Positions 6,263 to 12,638 of a stretch of DNA of 12,638 bases are shown here, in pieces. The DNA is from JBBQIY01 sp964618405. Lineage in GTDB: Bacteria; Verrucomicrobiota; Kiritimatiellia; RFP12; UBA3636. The notes under the pieces were generated by a model that saw only the letters and a list, made by a program, of their open reading frames with translations, searched no databases and had not been told where the DNA came from. Within the stretch, counting starts at the first letter, position 1, and each line of letters opens with the position of its first letter. The DNA lies in the NCBI GenBank assembly GCA_964618405.1, contig CAZUAY010000104.1, positions 1 to 12,638 of the forward strand, written 5' to 3'. Position numbers and translations under genes: made by a program.

Positions 6263-7936
6263 GTGAATTTAAAAGCCACCTTAGCTAACTATATTGACCA
6301 AAGAGTCTCGGATCTACTCGCCATGCACAATCCAGATGGCACGTTCGGCGCTTACCCCTACACGAACGCGCAATATCCTTTTTACACGATGGCCTTTGCA
6401 CTAAAGAAATTACCGAAGAGCCGCTGGAACAACTCGGCACAGCTTCAAGCCGTTTTGATCCAAACCTTAGAACATTTTTATAACCTTTTAGATAACAACG
6501 GCGAAACTGAATTTTATGGCCATGCCGGTCTCTCGTGGGGAAAAACTCTTGCGGGTGACTGGCCTGTGTTTTGTTGGCAAGAAACTTTGCGAATGCTTGA
6601 ATCAGATCTGCCGCCGGATATGTTCTCACGCCACCGTGAAAAACTTTGCACGGTTATTGCCATTCATTTTGATCAAACGAATGCAGCAATGACCGCTTCG
6701 CCTGATCCCTTCAAAACGCAGGTCCATAATCTGTTTGTCTGGCGAGCATTGATGCTTTATCGGGCAGGGGTTTTGTGGCAAAACGAAGCCTGGGAATCAC
6801 TTGGGATCGATATTCTAGGCAAGGCCATTCACGCTCAGAACCCAGAAGGCTGGTGGTCGGAAGGCGGGCCAACTGTCGGCTATAACCTCGTAACGGCAAC
6901 GGCCATCTCGTTCTATTGTGAATGGAGTGGCGATCAGGACGCGCTTAACGCGATGGAAAAAGCGGCTCGTTTTCATGATGCGTTTGCTTATCCTGACGGG
7001 ACAAGGATAGAAACCATTGATGGCAGAATGCGCTATGACCCTCATGTTATGCTGTATATCCCACCCACTTTCTCAAGATTTCCCGAAGGACAGGCTTATT
7101 TGGAGCGAAACTTCCGAGCGCTTTCAAAAGAAAAAGCCTTTGAAGTTTCAGATATCCAAGGATTCAGTTTTTTGGGATTCATCTATGAGCATCTGACGGA
7201 TACGCCTCAACCGGACACGATCAGAAACGACACGTTGCGACTGATGCCGACACTCCATTCGGCGGTAATGCGACAAGGCGATTGGTGCTGCACACTTTGT
7301 GGCTTTGAGAACATAACTCACATGGGTGGGTTTCGTCTCGAACGCCAAAATCTGTTGAGCGTATGGCACGCGAAGACCGGCCTGATCCTGGGCGGAGGAC
7401 ACTCCAATTTCCAGCCAGAATTTTCGAGTTTTAACGTTACGGATCGCAAGGGCATTCTGCATTATCTGCACGCAGCTCCCCAGATTAAAGTACACGATAA
7501 CGAAATAGAATTGACGATGACTTATGGAGGCTTGCCCGTGACTTTATCCATGCAAATAGTGGATGAGCACCGCGTCAAGGTTTGTTACCGTATCGAAGAT
7601 TTTACCGCAGATGTTTATTCACGCTTCATGGTGCGCACGAACCTAATTGTCGTTGGGAAAGCAGACGGCTCCATTCAGCATGGGAAACAACGCGAAAATC
7701 TGGACAAGCAAAATGTTTTGTGGACTGAAGAAGACTTTGAAGACGGCATAGAACACAATGGCTGGAAATTGCGAATCCCGAAAAGAAAAGAAAGCGCCAT
7801 GGTCAAATGGCCGGTTTACCCTTATAATTCGTATCGTATGGATCGGAAATCATCACGAGAGAGCGCGAAAATCATCGTGAGTGCGCAGTTGTTGCCGACT
7901 GAGCCCGTGATTGAATATGAAATTGAAATTTTATGA
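6263..7936 (+). CDS. Cytoplasmic alpha/alpha-toroid protein, heparinase II/III-like
   Basis: A 557-residue protein (560 if the ATG at 6254 is used) that I do not recognise as a named family. The first two thirds are helical and rich in aromatic repeats (YPFYTMAFAL, FVWRALMLYRAG), as in alpha/alpha toroids. EGGPTVGYN (200-208) and YPDGTRIETIDGR (243-255) resemble active-site stretches of heparinase II/III-type lyases, where Asn, Tyr and His act on uronic-acid polymers. The last third is beta-rich, matching the C-terminal beta-sandwich of those lyases. A cysteine cluster WCCTLCG is at 341-347. Unlike most polysaccharide lyases it has no signal peptide, so it would act inside the cell on small substrates. 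The gene overlaps the next by ATGA (7933-7936). GC looks lower than in the rpiB-glyA gene. A glycoside hydrolase-like toroid is an alternative; the fold class is moderately likely and the function unknown. Confidence 0.6.
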   Translation: MNLKATLANYIDQRVSDLLAMHNPDGTFGAYPYTNAQYPFYTMAFALKKLPKSRWNNSAQLQAVLIQTLEHFYNLLDNNGETEFYGHAGLSWGKTLAGDWPVFCWQETLRMLESDLPPDMFSRHREKLCTVIAIHFDQTNAAMTASPDPFKTQVHNLFVWRALMLYRAGVLWQNEAWESLGIDILGKAIHAQNPEGWWSEGGPTVGYNLVTATAISFYCEWSGDQDALNAMEKAARFHDAFAYPDGTRIETIDGRMRYDPHVMLYIPPTFSRFPEGQAYLERNFRALSKEKAFEVSDIQGFSFLGFIYEHLTDTPQPDTIRNDTLRLMPTLHSAVMRQGDWCCTLCGFENITHMGGFRLERQNLLSVWHAKTGLILGGGHSNFQPEFSSFNVTDRKGILHYLHAAPQIKVHDNEIELTMTYGGLPVTLSMQIVDEHRVKVCYRIEDFTADVYSRFMVRTNLIVVGKADGSIQHGKQRENLDKQNVLWTEEDFEDGIEHNGWKLRIPKRKESAMVKWPVYPYNSYRMDRKSSRESAKIIVSAQLLPTEPVIEYEIEIL

Positions 7937-8673
7937 TTATTGACATTCACACTCACCTGCCGAATCAGGATGGAATTCCTATGGAGGCGGTTCTAACCGA
8001 GGCACGGCGTCTCGGCATTGCTAAGCTGATCAACTTGGGGACGTGGCCACTCGGATGCACACAGGAGCAACTCGTTTCCGCAAATGACCGCACGATGGAA
8101 CTGGTTCGCGACTATCCTGACTTCGTGATCGGATTTTGTTTCCTCAATCCCAATCATGGGAAGCGTTTTTTGCTGAAAGAAATCTCCCGCTGCGTAGAAA
8201 AGGGAAACTTGCGCGGCATCAAGCTAGAGGTCGAGCGCAATGCCCGCGACAAGCGCCTGGATCCGATTTTGGAGGCCTGCGTCGAACTCGACGTCCCGCT
8301 ACTTCACCACGCTTGGTACAAAACTGTCGGGAAAGCACTAGACGAATCCAGCCCAGCGGACATTGCAGACTTAGCCGCACGACACCCGAAGGCGACCCTC
8401 ATCATGGCCCATCTAACGGCCTGTGGCCTACGTGGCGTGCTGGACATCCGACCCTACCCGAACGTGTACATCGACACCTCCGGCTCGCAACCGTTCTCCG
8501 GCATCGTGGAATATGCCGTCAAAACGCTGGGAGCGGAGCGGATTCTGTTCGGTTCAGATATCTGCGGTCGCGATTTTTCGTGCCAGCTTGGACGCGTACT
8601 TGAGGCCAAGATCAGCGATCGCGACCGCAACCTAATCCTCGGTCTCAATGCGGAAAGGCTACTTAAACTATGA
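7933..8673 (+). CDS. Amidohydrolase-2 family metal hydrolase
   Basis: A 246-residue TIM-barrel protein of the amidohydrolase superfamily (Amidohydro_2 type; TatD-like enzymes are distant relatives). These enzymes use one or two metal ions to hydrolyse lactones, amides or to decarboxylate. The full ligand set is visible: HTH with His6 and His8 after Asp4, Lys97 in GIKLE, His125/His126 in LLHHAW, His160 in IMAH and Asp209 in LFGSD. It therefore looks catalytically competent. Start and stop both overlap neighbours by 4 bp (ATGA), which implies translational coupling to the toroid protein upstream and the second amidohydrolase downstream. It is somewhat shorter than many members (280-330 residues). 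The substrate is unknown; a lactone or cyclic amide made by the operon's other enzymes would fit, which is inference. Confidence 0.85.
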   Translation: MIIDIHTHLPNQDGIPMEAVLTEARRLGIAKLINLGTWPLGCTQEQLVSANDRTMELVRDYPDFVIGFCFLNPNHGKRFLLKEISRCVEKGNLRGIKLEVERNARDKRLDPILEACVELDVPLLHHAWYKTVGKALDESSPADIADLAARHPKATLIMAHLTACGLRGVLDIRPYPNVYIDTSGSQPFSGIVEYAVKTLGAERILFGSDICGRDFSCQLGRVLEAKISDRDRNLILGLNAERLLKL

Positions 8674-9434
8674 TCATGGATGTCAACACATCGCTAGGGC
8701 GGTGGCCCTTTCAGCAGTTCGCGATTCGTACCGCCAGCGCACTCGTCCGCCACTTGCAAGTCAGCGGTATCGGGACGGCACTGGTTTCCTCGATGGATGC
8801 CATTCTATACCCAGACCCCATGATCTGCGATGCGGAATTATTCCGAGGGGTCAAGAATCATCCCATGCTGATCCCCGTGCCGACCGTGAACCCCACGCTA
8901 AGCAACTGGCGAGCGGCACTTGCGGTTGATACGGATTTGAGAGCGGTCAGGATCATCCCAAACTATCACAATTACCCACTGAACCCTCACGCGCTCACGA
9001 CATTCATGCAGACCTTGGAAGCGCTAAAAATACCGCTGATGATCCAAATGCGTGTAGATGACGAACGCAACCAATATCCGTTGATGAAGGTGCCGGGCGT
9101 AAATTGGGAAACAGTTGCCGAACTCGCGAATGCGTTTCCCAACGTATCCATTGTTTGTCTCTGCGCGTTTTTCGGCGAAGCAGTTGAACTGGTGCAAAAG
9201 ACAGCAAACGTCAGCGTGGATATTTCTTTTGTCGAGAAGTTTAGAACCCTGCCAGCCCTCCTGGAAAAGATCCCGTCAAATCGGATTCTATTCGGCTCGC
9301 ACACGCCTTGGCTCTACACGCAATCTGCTGTGATGAAACTGGAGGCGATCCGTCAACTGGACAAACCCTATCAGGCTATCGCCCACGCCAATGCCAAGCA
9401 TCTCTTTACACATAAGCAAAGGAATTCAAGATGA
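8670..9434 (+). CDS. Amidohydrolase-fold protein lacking metal ligands
   Basis: A 254-residue protein that aligns in layout with the gene before it: MIMDVNTSLGRWPF at the N-terminus against MIIDIHTHLP, and RILFGSHTPW near residue 205-214 against RILFGSDICG. The metal positions are changed: His6 to Asn6, His8 to Ser8, the barrel lysine to Ile, the strand-5 His to Gln126, the strand-6 His to a cysteine-rich VCLCAF, and the final Asp to His211. It should bind no canonical metal centre, so it may be a pseudo-enzyme partner of the upstream protein or use different chemistry. The order of strands and the total length are otherwise normal, with no frameshift. Start and stop overlap neighbours by ATGA. 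The DVN..LGRWPF opening is, as far as I recall, seen in other uncharacterised amidohydrolase relatives, so this may be a subfamily rather than decay. Confidence 0.75.
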   Translation: MIMDVNTSLGRWPFQQFAIRTASALVRHLQVSGIGTALVSSMDAILYPDPMICDAELFRGVKNHPMLIPVPTVNPTLSNWRAALAVDTDLRAVRIIPNYHNYPLNPHALTTFMQTLEALKIPLMIQMRVDDERNQYPLMKVPGVNWETVAELANAFPNVSIVCLCAFFGEAVELVQKTANVSVDISFVEKFRTLPALLEKIPSNRILFGSHTPWLYTQSAVMKLEAIRQLDKPYQAIAHANAKHLFTHKQRNSR

Positions 9435-10540
9435 AAATCGAAAAAATCGAAATCCATCATATCGCAATTCAACTCGTCCATCCTTTCACCACGAGCTTTT
9501 CGACGCAAACTGTGCACCCCTCTGTCGTGGTTGCTGTCACAAGTGAGGGCATTACCGGTTGGGGCGAATGTACGGTCGGTCTTGGCCCCTTTTATTCCGC
9601 AGAGAGCATCGGCACCTGCTGGGCGATCATCAAAAACTTTTTGGCCCCCCTCTTGATCGGCAAAGATATTACGCGCCCCGAAGAAGCCACCGAATTACTC
9701 AAACGTGTAAGGGGTAATGAGATGACAAAAGGTGGCGTTGTTAATGCGATCTGGGATCTCTGCGCAAAAGCGGAAAACAAAAGCTTAAAAGAATATATCG
9801 GCGGTGTCAGAGACCGGGTCAAGGTAGGCGTCAGTATTGGAATGGAACCCACAACAGAGCTGTTGTTGGAACGAATTTCAAAATTTGTAGACGAGGGTTA
9901 TGCCAGAGTCAAAATTAAAATAAAAAAGGGTCTGGAATTCGAAACCATGTCAGCAGCCAGAGAGAAATTCCCTGACCTATTATTGATGGCCGACGCAAAT
10001 TCTGATTATGAGCTATCGGACATCGGTCTTTTAAAAAGACTTGACCCGCTTAACCTTCTGATGCTTGAACAACCCCTCAGACATTATGACATTATCGATC
10101 ATGCCAAGCTTCAAAAGGAACTGAAGACGCCTGTTTGTCTTGATGAAAGCATTCATCGTCCCGATGACGCACGCTACGCGATCGAACTCAACGCCTGCAA
10201 AATCATAAACATAAAGGTCGGCAGGGTTGGAGGCCTTACCCATGCTGTGATCATTCATGATATGTGTAAAAAGGCAGGGATCGACCTCTGGTGCGGCGGT
10301 ATGTTTGAAAACGGCATTGGCAGAGCCACCAATCTTCACATGGCAACGCTTCCCCATTTCACACTGCCGGGAGACACGTCGGGAACAGACAAGTATTTCA
10401 AAAAAGATATTACTCGCCCCTTTGTGCTGAATCGTGAAGACAGCACGATGACAGTCCCAGACGGGCCGGGCATTGGAGTCGAAGTCGACGAGGATGCACT
10501 GAAAGAGTTTCGGCTCAATTATTTAGAAATAAATAAATAA
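9431..10540 (+). CDS. o-Succinylbenzoate synthase / N-acylamino acid racemase (enolase superfamily)
   Basis: A 369-residue member of the muconate lactonising enzyme subgroup, typical in length for the OSBS/NSAR family. Such enzymes either dehydrate SHCHC to o-succinylbenzoate in menaquinone synthesis or racemise N-acyl (often N-succinyl) amino acids. The acid/base lysines are Lys163 in VKIKIKKG and Lys262 in NIKVGRVGG. The Mg2+ ligands are Asp188 (MADANS), Glu213 (LEQP) and Asp238 (CLDES). The C-terminal stretch WCGGMFENGIGRATN (287-301) followed by LPGDTSGTDKYF is the family signature. It does not show the DxD motif of dipeptide epimerases. The start overlaps the previous stop by ATGA, and AAAGGAA lies about 8 nt upstream. 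Two M20 amide hydrolases nearby and the absence of men genes favour acylamino acid racemase over MenC; that choice is inference. Last gene of the operon. Confidence 0.85.
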   Translation: MKIEKIEIHHIAIQLVHPFTTSFSTQTVHPSVVVAVTSEGITGWGECTVGLGPFYSAESIGTCWAIIKNFLAPLLIGKDITRPEEATELLKRVRGNEMTKGGVVNAIWDLCAKAENKSLKEYIGGVRDRVKVGVSIGMEPTTELLLERISKFVDEGYARVKIKIKKGLEFETMSAAREKFPDLLLMADANSDYELSDIGLLKRLDPLNLLMLEQPLRHYDIIDHAKLQKELKTPVCLDESIHRPDDARYAIELNACKIINIKVGRVGGLTHAVIIHDMCKKAGIDLWCGGMFENGIGRATNLHMATLPHFTLPGDTSGTDKYFKKDITRPFVLNREDSTMTVPDGPGIGVEVDEDALKEFRLNYLEINK

Positions 10541-10561
10541 CTCTCAGCACCTGCGAAAAAC

Positions 10562-10579
10562 GAAGTTCTGCTAAACTTC
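10562..10579 (-). terminator. Probable terminator of the gspIJK operon
   Basis: GAAGTT (10562-10567) and AACTTC (10574-10579) form a 6-bp stem with a 6-nt loop that contains the gspK-like stop codon. Read on the minus strand the stem is followed at once by GTTTTTCG, an intrinsic-terminator arrangement. The stem is AT-rich and short, so the call is tentative. It lies in the 30-bp gap where the catabolic operon and the gsp genes converge. Confidence 0.45.
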
Positions 10580-11449
10580 AAGCCAGCGGAGAATCCGCCC
10601 CGTTCCGCGCGAATAGATGCACTGCACGGTCCTGCGGACTCCGCCACGCTCGGCCGTCGCGGTAATACGGAACAAACCGCTTTCAACGCAGAGCTTCGCC
10701 ATGATCGCTTGCAATACCGCGACCTCCTTGACCGAGAGTGCATCACCCTCCCCCGCCATGAGCTTGCGCGCCTCGGGAAGTTCCAGTGACTCAAACCACT
10801 CGCCGCGATTGCGTGAGCGGACAATCCTTGCGAACATGACCTCCGCCACACCAATGTCGGCCCCCGTGCTCAATACGAGCGAAATAAACACTTCGCGCTC
10901 AACCGTATTCACGTTGATCTTGCCATCGCCGAGAACGGTAATGCGGGGCAACGTCATCGCAAGGGCCTCGAGATTAGGCGTCGGTGCAAAGCGAAGTTCC
11001 TCTTCAGCGGAAAGCACGCGATTCGTTTCAGATACTCGCGCAGCATTCCACCACGCAGTGAGCATATTCGCTTGCCCCATCGCCTCCTCGCCACTGACTC
11101 CAGACGAGTACAAAATCAACTGACCGAGCGTCACGTTGCCAGCCGATTGAAATTGTAATCGCGCCAACTCATCTGAAATCGAAACGACGACCGAGCCGAT
11201 CTTCGTCTCCCCCGCCCACGCCTCAAGCAGATGATCGACACCATTCGTATCGGCATCAATCGCCCAAGCTAACATCGCAGCCGCCGACATCGCCTCATCA
11301 CGCAGTTGCGCCCGCAGCATTGCATCAGCGGCCAACTTCGATCGGGACGCAACAAACGATCCCGTGAGCAGCGCAAGCCCCGTCACGAGCGCAGCAGTAA
11401 TCATCATGTAAACAAGAATGGAGCCAGAACGACGTGTATCCGTTTTCAT
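10571..11449 (-). CDS. gspK: Type II secretion minor pseudopilin GspK-like protein
   Basis: A 292-residue protein resembling GspK, the tip subunit of the type II secretion pseudopilus in the inner membrane and periplasm. It has a short basic N-terminus (KTDTRRSGS) and a hydrophobic helix (11-31, ILVYMMITAALVTGL), as in GspK, which lacks the usual prepilin Glu5. A large soluble domain follows, with the recognisable GDGKINVNTVEREVF (174-188) and a helix-hairpin-helix-like stretch (VLSTGADIGVAEVMFARIVRSR). The C-terminus has FRITATAERGGVRRT (260-274), typical of GspK. It is a little shorter than classical GspK (about 310-330). The start overlaps the gspJ-like stop by 4 bp (11446-11449). No gspL or gspM follows: the catabolic operon converges immediately. 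Confidence 0.85.
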   Translation of the reverse strand: MKTDTRRSGSILVYMMITAALVTGLALLTGSFVASRSKLAADAMLRAQLRDEAMSAAAMLAWAIDADTNGVDHLLEAWAGETKIGSVVVSISDELARLQFQSAGNVTLGQLILYSSGVSGEEAMGQANMLTAWWNAARVSETNRVLSAEEELRFAPTPNLEALAMTLPRITVLGDGKINVNTVEREVFISLVLSTGADIGVAEVMFARIVRSRNRGEWFESLELPEARKLMAGEGDALSVKEVAVLQAIMAKLCVESGLFRITATAERGGVRRTVQCIYSRGTGRILRWLEV

Positions 11450-12036
11450 TTGCCGACCTCCTCCTCTCCAAGCGCAAAATTCGAACAGGCCACGCTCACC
11501 TCCACAATAAAGTCGCCGACATCAACACGAACCACGCCTGGAAATCGACGCGGCGTCCAACGATCCTGCCAAACAACGGTTTTGTGTGTGGGCGCATTCG
11601 CCTCGTCGTCATCGCCAGCATACGAAAGAAAGAAATGCGGAAAATGGCCAAACGATTCGTGGGTTATCGTTCCGTCGTATTGTGTCAGGGTGCGGACAAT
11701 GCCACGCTCGGGCGAGTGCTCCCATGTCACCGTTACGATCGTTATAGAATTTGTAGAATGCGTCATAGACAGCATCCGCGGAAACGACATCGTGGCGTGC
11801 TCACCTCTGAATGGGATTCCATTCAGCGGCATGGCCGAGGCAATGTCCTGGTTCAACGCGGAGACGAGCATCACGCGGCGCAATTCGTTTTCTCCCGTTG
11901 TCGATGCTGAAGCAAACGTGCGCATGCCTGCCGAGACGACTAACGCCGTAGCAGCAATGAGCACGGTGCTGACAGCCACCGCGATCAGCAGTTCCACCAG
12001 CGTAAATCCTACGCGATTCGGCCGCTGCCTTTTCAT
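11446..12036 (-). CDS. gspJ: Type II secretion minor pseudopilin GspJ-like protein
   Basis: A 196-residue prepilin-like protein. The class III signal peptide is clear: MKRQRPNRVG with cleavage after Gly10, then FTLVELLIAVAVSTVLIAATAL, including the conserved Glu at position 5 of the mature protein (Glu15). A prepilin peptidase (GspO/PilD) would cleave and methylate it in the inner membrane. The soluble domain contains VVWQDRWTPRRFPGVVRV (154-171), the kind of W-R-rich strand seen near the GspJ C-terminus. The position between I- and K-like genes fits gspJ, and length is near the family norm. Both ends overlap neighbours by 4 bp (12033-12036 and 11446-11449). The specific J call rests partly on gene order; a general pseudopilin assignment is certain. 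Confidence 0.8.
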   Translation of the reverse strand: MKRQRPNRVGFTLVELLIAVAVSTVLIAATALVVSAGMRTFASASTTGENELRRVMLVSALNQDIASAMPLNGIPFRGEHATMSFPRMLSMTHSTNSITIVTVTWEHSPERGIVRTLTQYDGTITHESFGHFPHFFLSYAGDDDEANAPTHKTVVWQDRWTPRRFPGVVRVDVGDFIVEVSVACSNFALGEEEVGK

Positions 12037-12449
12037 GGCACGGCATCCTCCGCTGGATTCGCAGGCGAGCTCTTCTGGATCGGCGGAAACGCAACAACGG
12101 AATACGATCGCGATTCCCCCGCCGCACTATCGGCGACGGCGGTTACGGTCTGCGTGGCAGGGTCTTCACCCTGCCGCACGCGGATCACCATGCGCATCGG
12201 CACCTGCAGAACCTGCAGGTCATCAGCGGGCTCTCCTCTTCTGAGCGAAGCGGCAGTGGTCTGCAGCGCCGCCTGTGCAGCCGCATGCGCTTGGCACGTC
12301 GCCGCCGTTCGTCCGGAAGCCCTCAGTGCCGCAGAGAAGACGCCTAAGGCCGGAAGCATCACAAGCACACCCAATGCCAGCGCGATCAGCACCTCAACGA
12401 GTGTGAAGCCCTCTTTGTTTGTGCACCTGTGATCCCTACGATTTGTCAA
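12033..12449 (-). CDS. gspI: Type II secretion minor pseudopilin GspI-like protein
   Basis: A 138-residue pseudopilin. The leader is short and basic (MTNRRDHRCTNKEG), with predicted cleavage before FTLVEVLIALALG, and Glu at mature position 5 is present. The small soluble domain (about 105 residues) fits GspI, an adaptor between the tip complex and the major pseudopilin. The start is placed at TTG (12447-12449), because a strong AAAGGAGG (12454-12461) lies 4 nt upstream. A more distal TTG at 12476 would lie upstream of that site. The stop overlaps the gspJ-like start by ATGA. The major pseudopilin gene and the remaining gsp genes are not within the window. Confidence 0.75.
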   Translation of the reverse strand: MTNRRDHRCTNKEGFTLVEVLIALALGVLVMLPALGVFSAALRASGRTAATCQAHAAAQAALQTTAASLRRGEPADDLQVLQVPMRMVIRVRQGEDPATQTVTAVADSAAGESRSYSVVAFPPIQKSSPANPAEDAVP

Positions 12450-12480
12450 CCAGCCTCCTTTGATTTGTAGTTCCAATTAC

Positions 12481-12504
12481 TCGTTCTCGTCCTCGTCCTC
12501 GATC
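12481..12504. repeat. Hexanucleotide tandem repeat (TCGTCC)
   Basis: Four hexamers, TCGTTC, TCGTCC, TCGTCC and TCGATC, are joined head to tail just upstream of the gspI-like gene. On the minus strand they read as GAGGAC / GAGAAC units. This is a simple repeat with no known function. Confidence 0.6.
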
Positions 12505-12595
12505 CCACGTAAGCTCGTTCTTAATACCACTACACACTCATCACCCGGCTTGCCGAGACGGCTGCGCCCCACCTCGCTTTGCACTCACAGGTAAA

Positions 12596-12623
12596 CTACG
12601 CCCTACGCCCTAAGGCCTAAAAC
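12596..12623. repeat. Heptanucleotide tandem repeat (CTACGCC)
   Basis: CTACGCC (12596), CTACGCC (12603), CTAAGGC (12610) and CTAAAAC (12617) keep a strict 7-nt period and are followed by CTTCTCT, like the array at 862-896. It lies in the 189-bp gene-free right end (12450-12638), in which no clear promoter or terminator is visible. Confidence 0.6.
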
Positions 12624-12638
12624 CTTCTCTCCTAATTC

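Noticed and set aside
9431..10540. Firm menC assignment
   Set aside because: OSBS and N-acylamino acid racemase share the same motifs; no menaquinone genes are nearby, so I gave no gene symbol.
11306..12244. 312-codon plus-strand ORF
   Set aside because: It is antisense to the three pseudopilin-like genes and is rich in Ser, Arg and Thr as expected for a shadow frame.

Overview
The window looks like a chromosome segment from a Gram-negative bacterium of moderate GC content. Three overlapping genes for minor pseudopilins of a type II secretion system imply an outer membrane. The intergenic DNA is crowded with degenerate palindromes and short-period tandem repeats, and one ORF fuses RpiB to GlyA. 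These traits suggest a Verrucomicrobiota / Kiritimatiellota / Lentisphaerota-type genome, but that placement is inference: no rRNA or other decisive marker is present.

Layout. Positions 1-1009 contain no credible gene. They hold a 76-bp tandem repeat (three copies, each with a hairpin), a long degenerate hairpin element centred near 383, arrays with a 7-nt period, and a good sigma70-type promoter at 937-965. That promoter serves a single long ORF (1010-2692) fusing ribose-5-phosphate isomerase B to serine hydroxymethyltransferase. A strong stem-loop lies between its end and a converging minus-strand pair: a serine esterase of the tributyrin-esterase / esterase D type (4020-4787) followed by an M20 amidohydrolase (2759-3952).

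A divergent control region (4788-5061) separates this pair from a plus-strand operon of five genes (5062-10540). These are a second M20 hydrolase of the PM20D2/AbgB type, a cytoplasmic alpha/alpha-toroid protein resembling heparinase II/III, an intact amidohydrolase-2 protein, a paralogue-like amidohydrolase whose metal ligands are replaced, and an enolase-superfamily enzyme of the o-succinylbenzoate synthase / N-acylamino acid racemase type. The last four genes are joined by 4-bp ATGA overlaps, so they are probably translated as one coupled unit. None of the products shows a signal peptide.

Taken together, two M20 amide hydrolases, an esterase, two amidohydrolase-fold proteins and an N-acylamino acid racemase-like enzyme look like an intracellular catabolic island for N-acylated or conjugated amino compounds, possibly with racemisation of the acylamino acid before deacylation. 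This is inference; no menaquinone genes are nearby to support the alternative MenC role.

From 10571 to 12449 the minus strand carries gspI-, gspJ- and gspK-like genes, each overlapping the next by 4 bp and ending at a probable terminator that converges with the catabolic operon. The right end (12450-12638) is intergenic with hexamer- and heptamer-period repeats.
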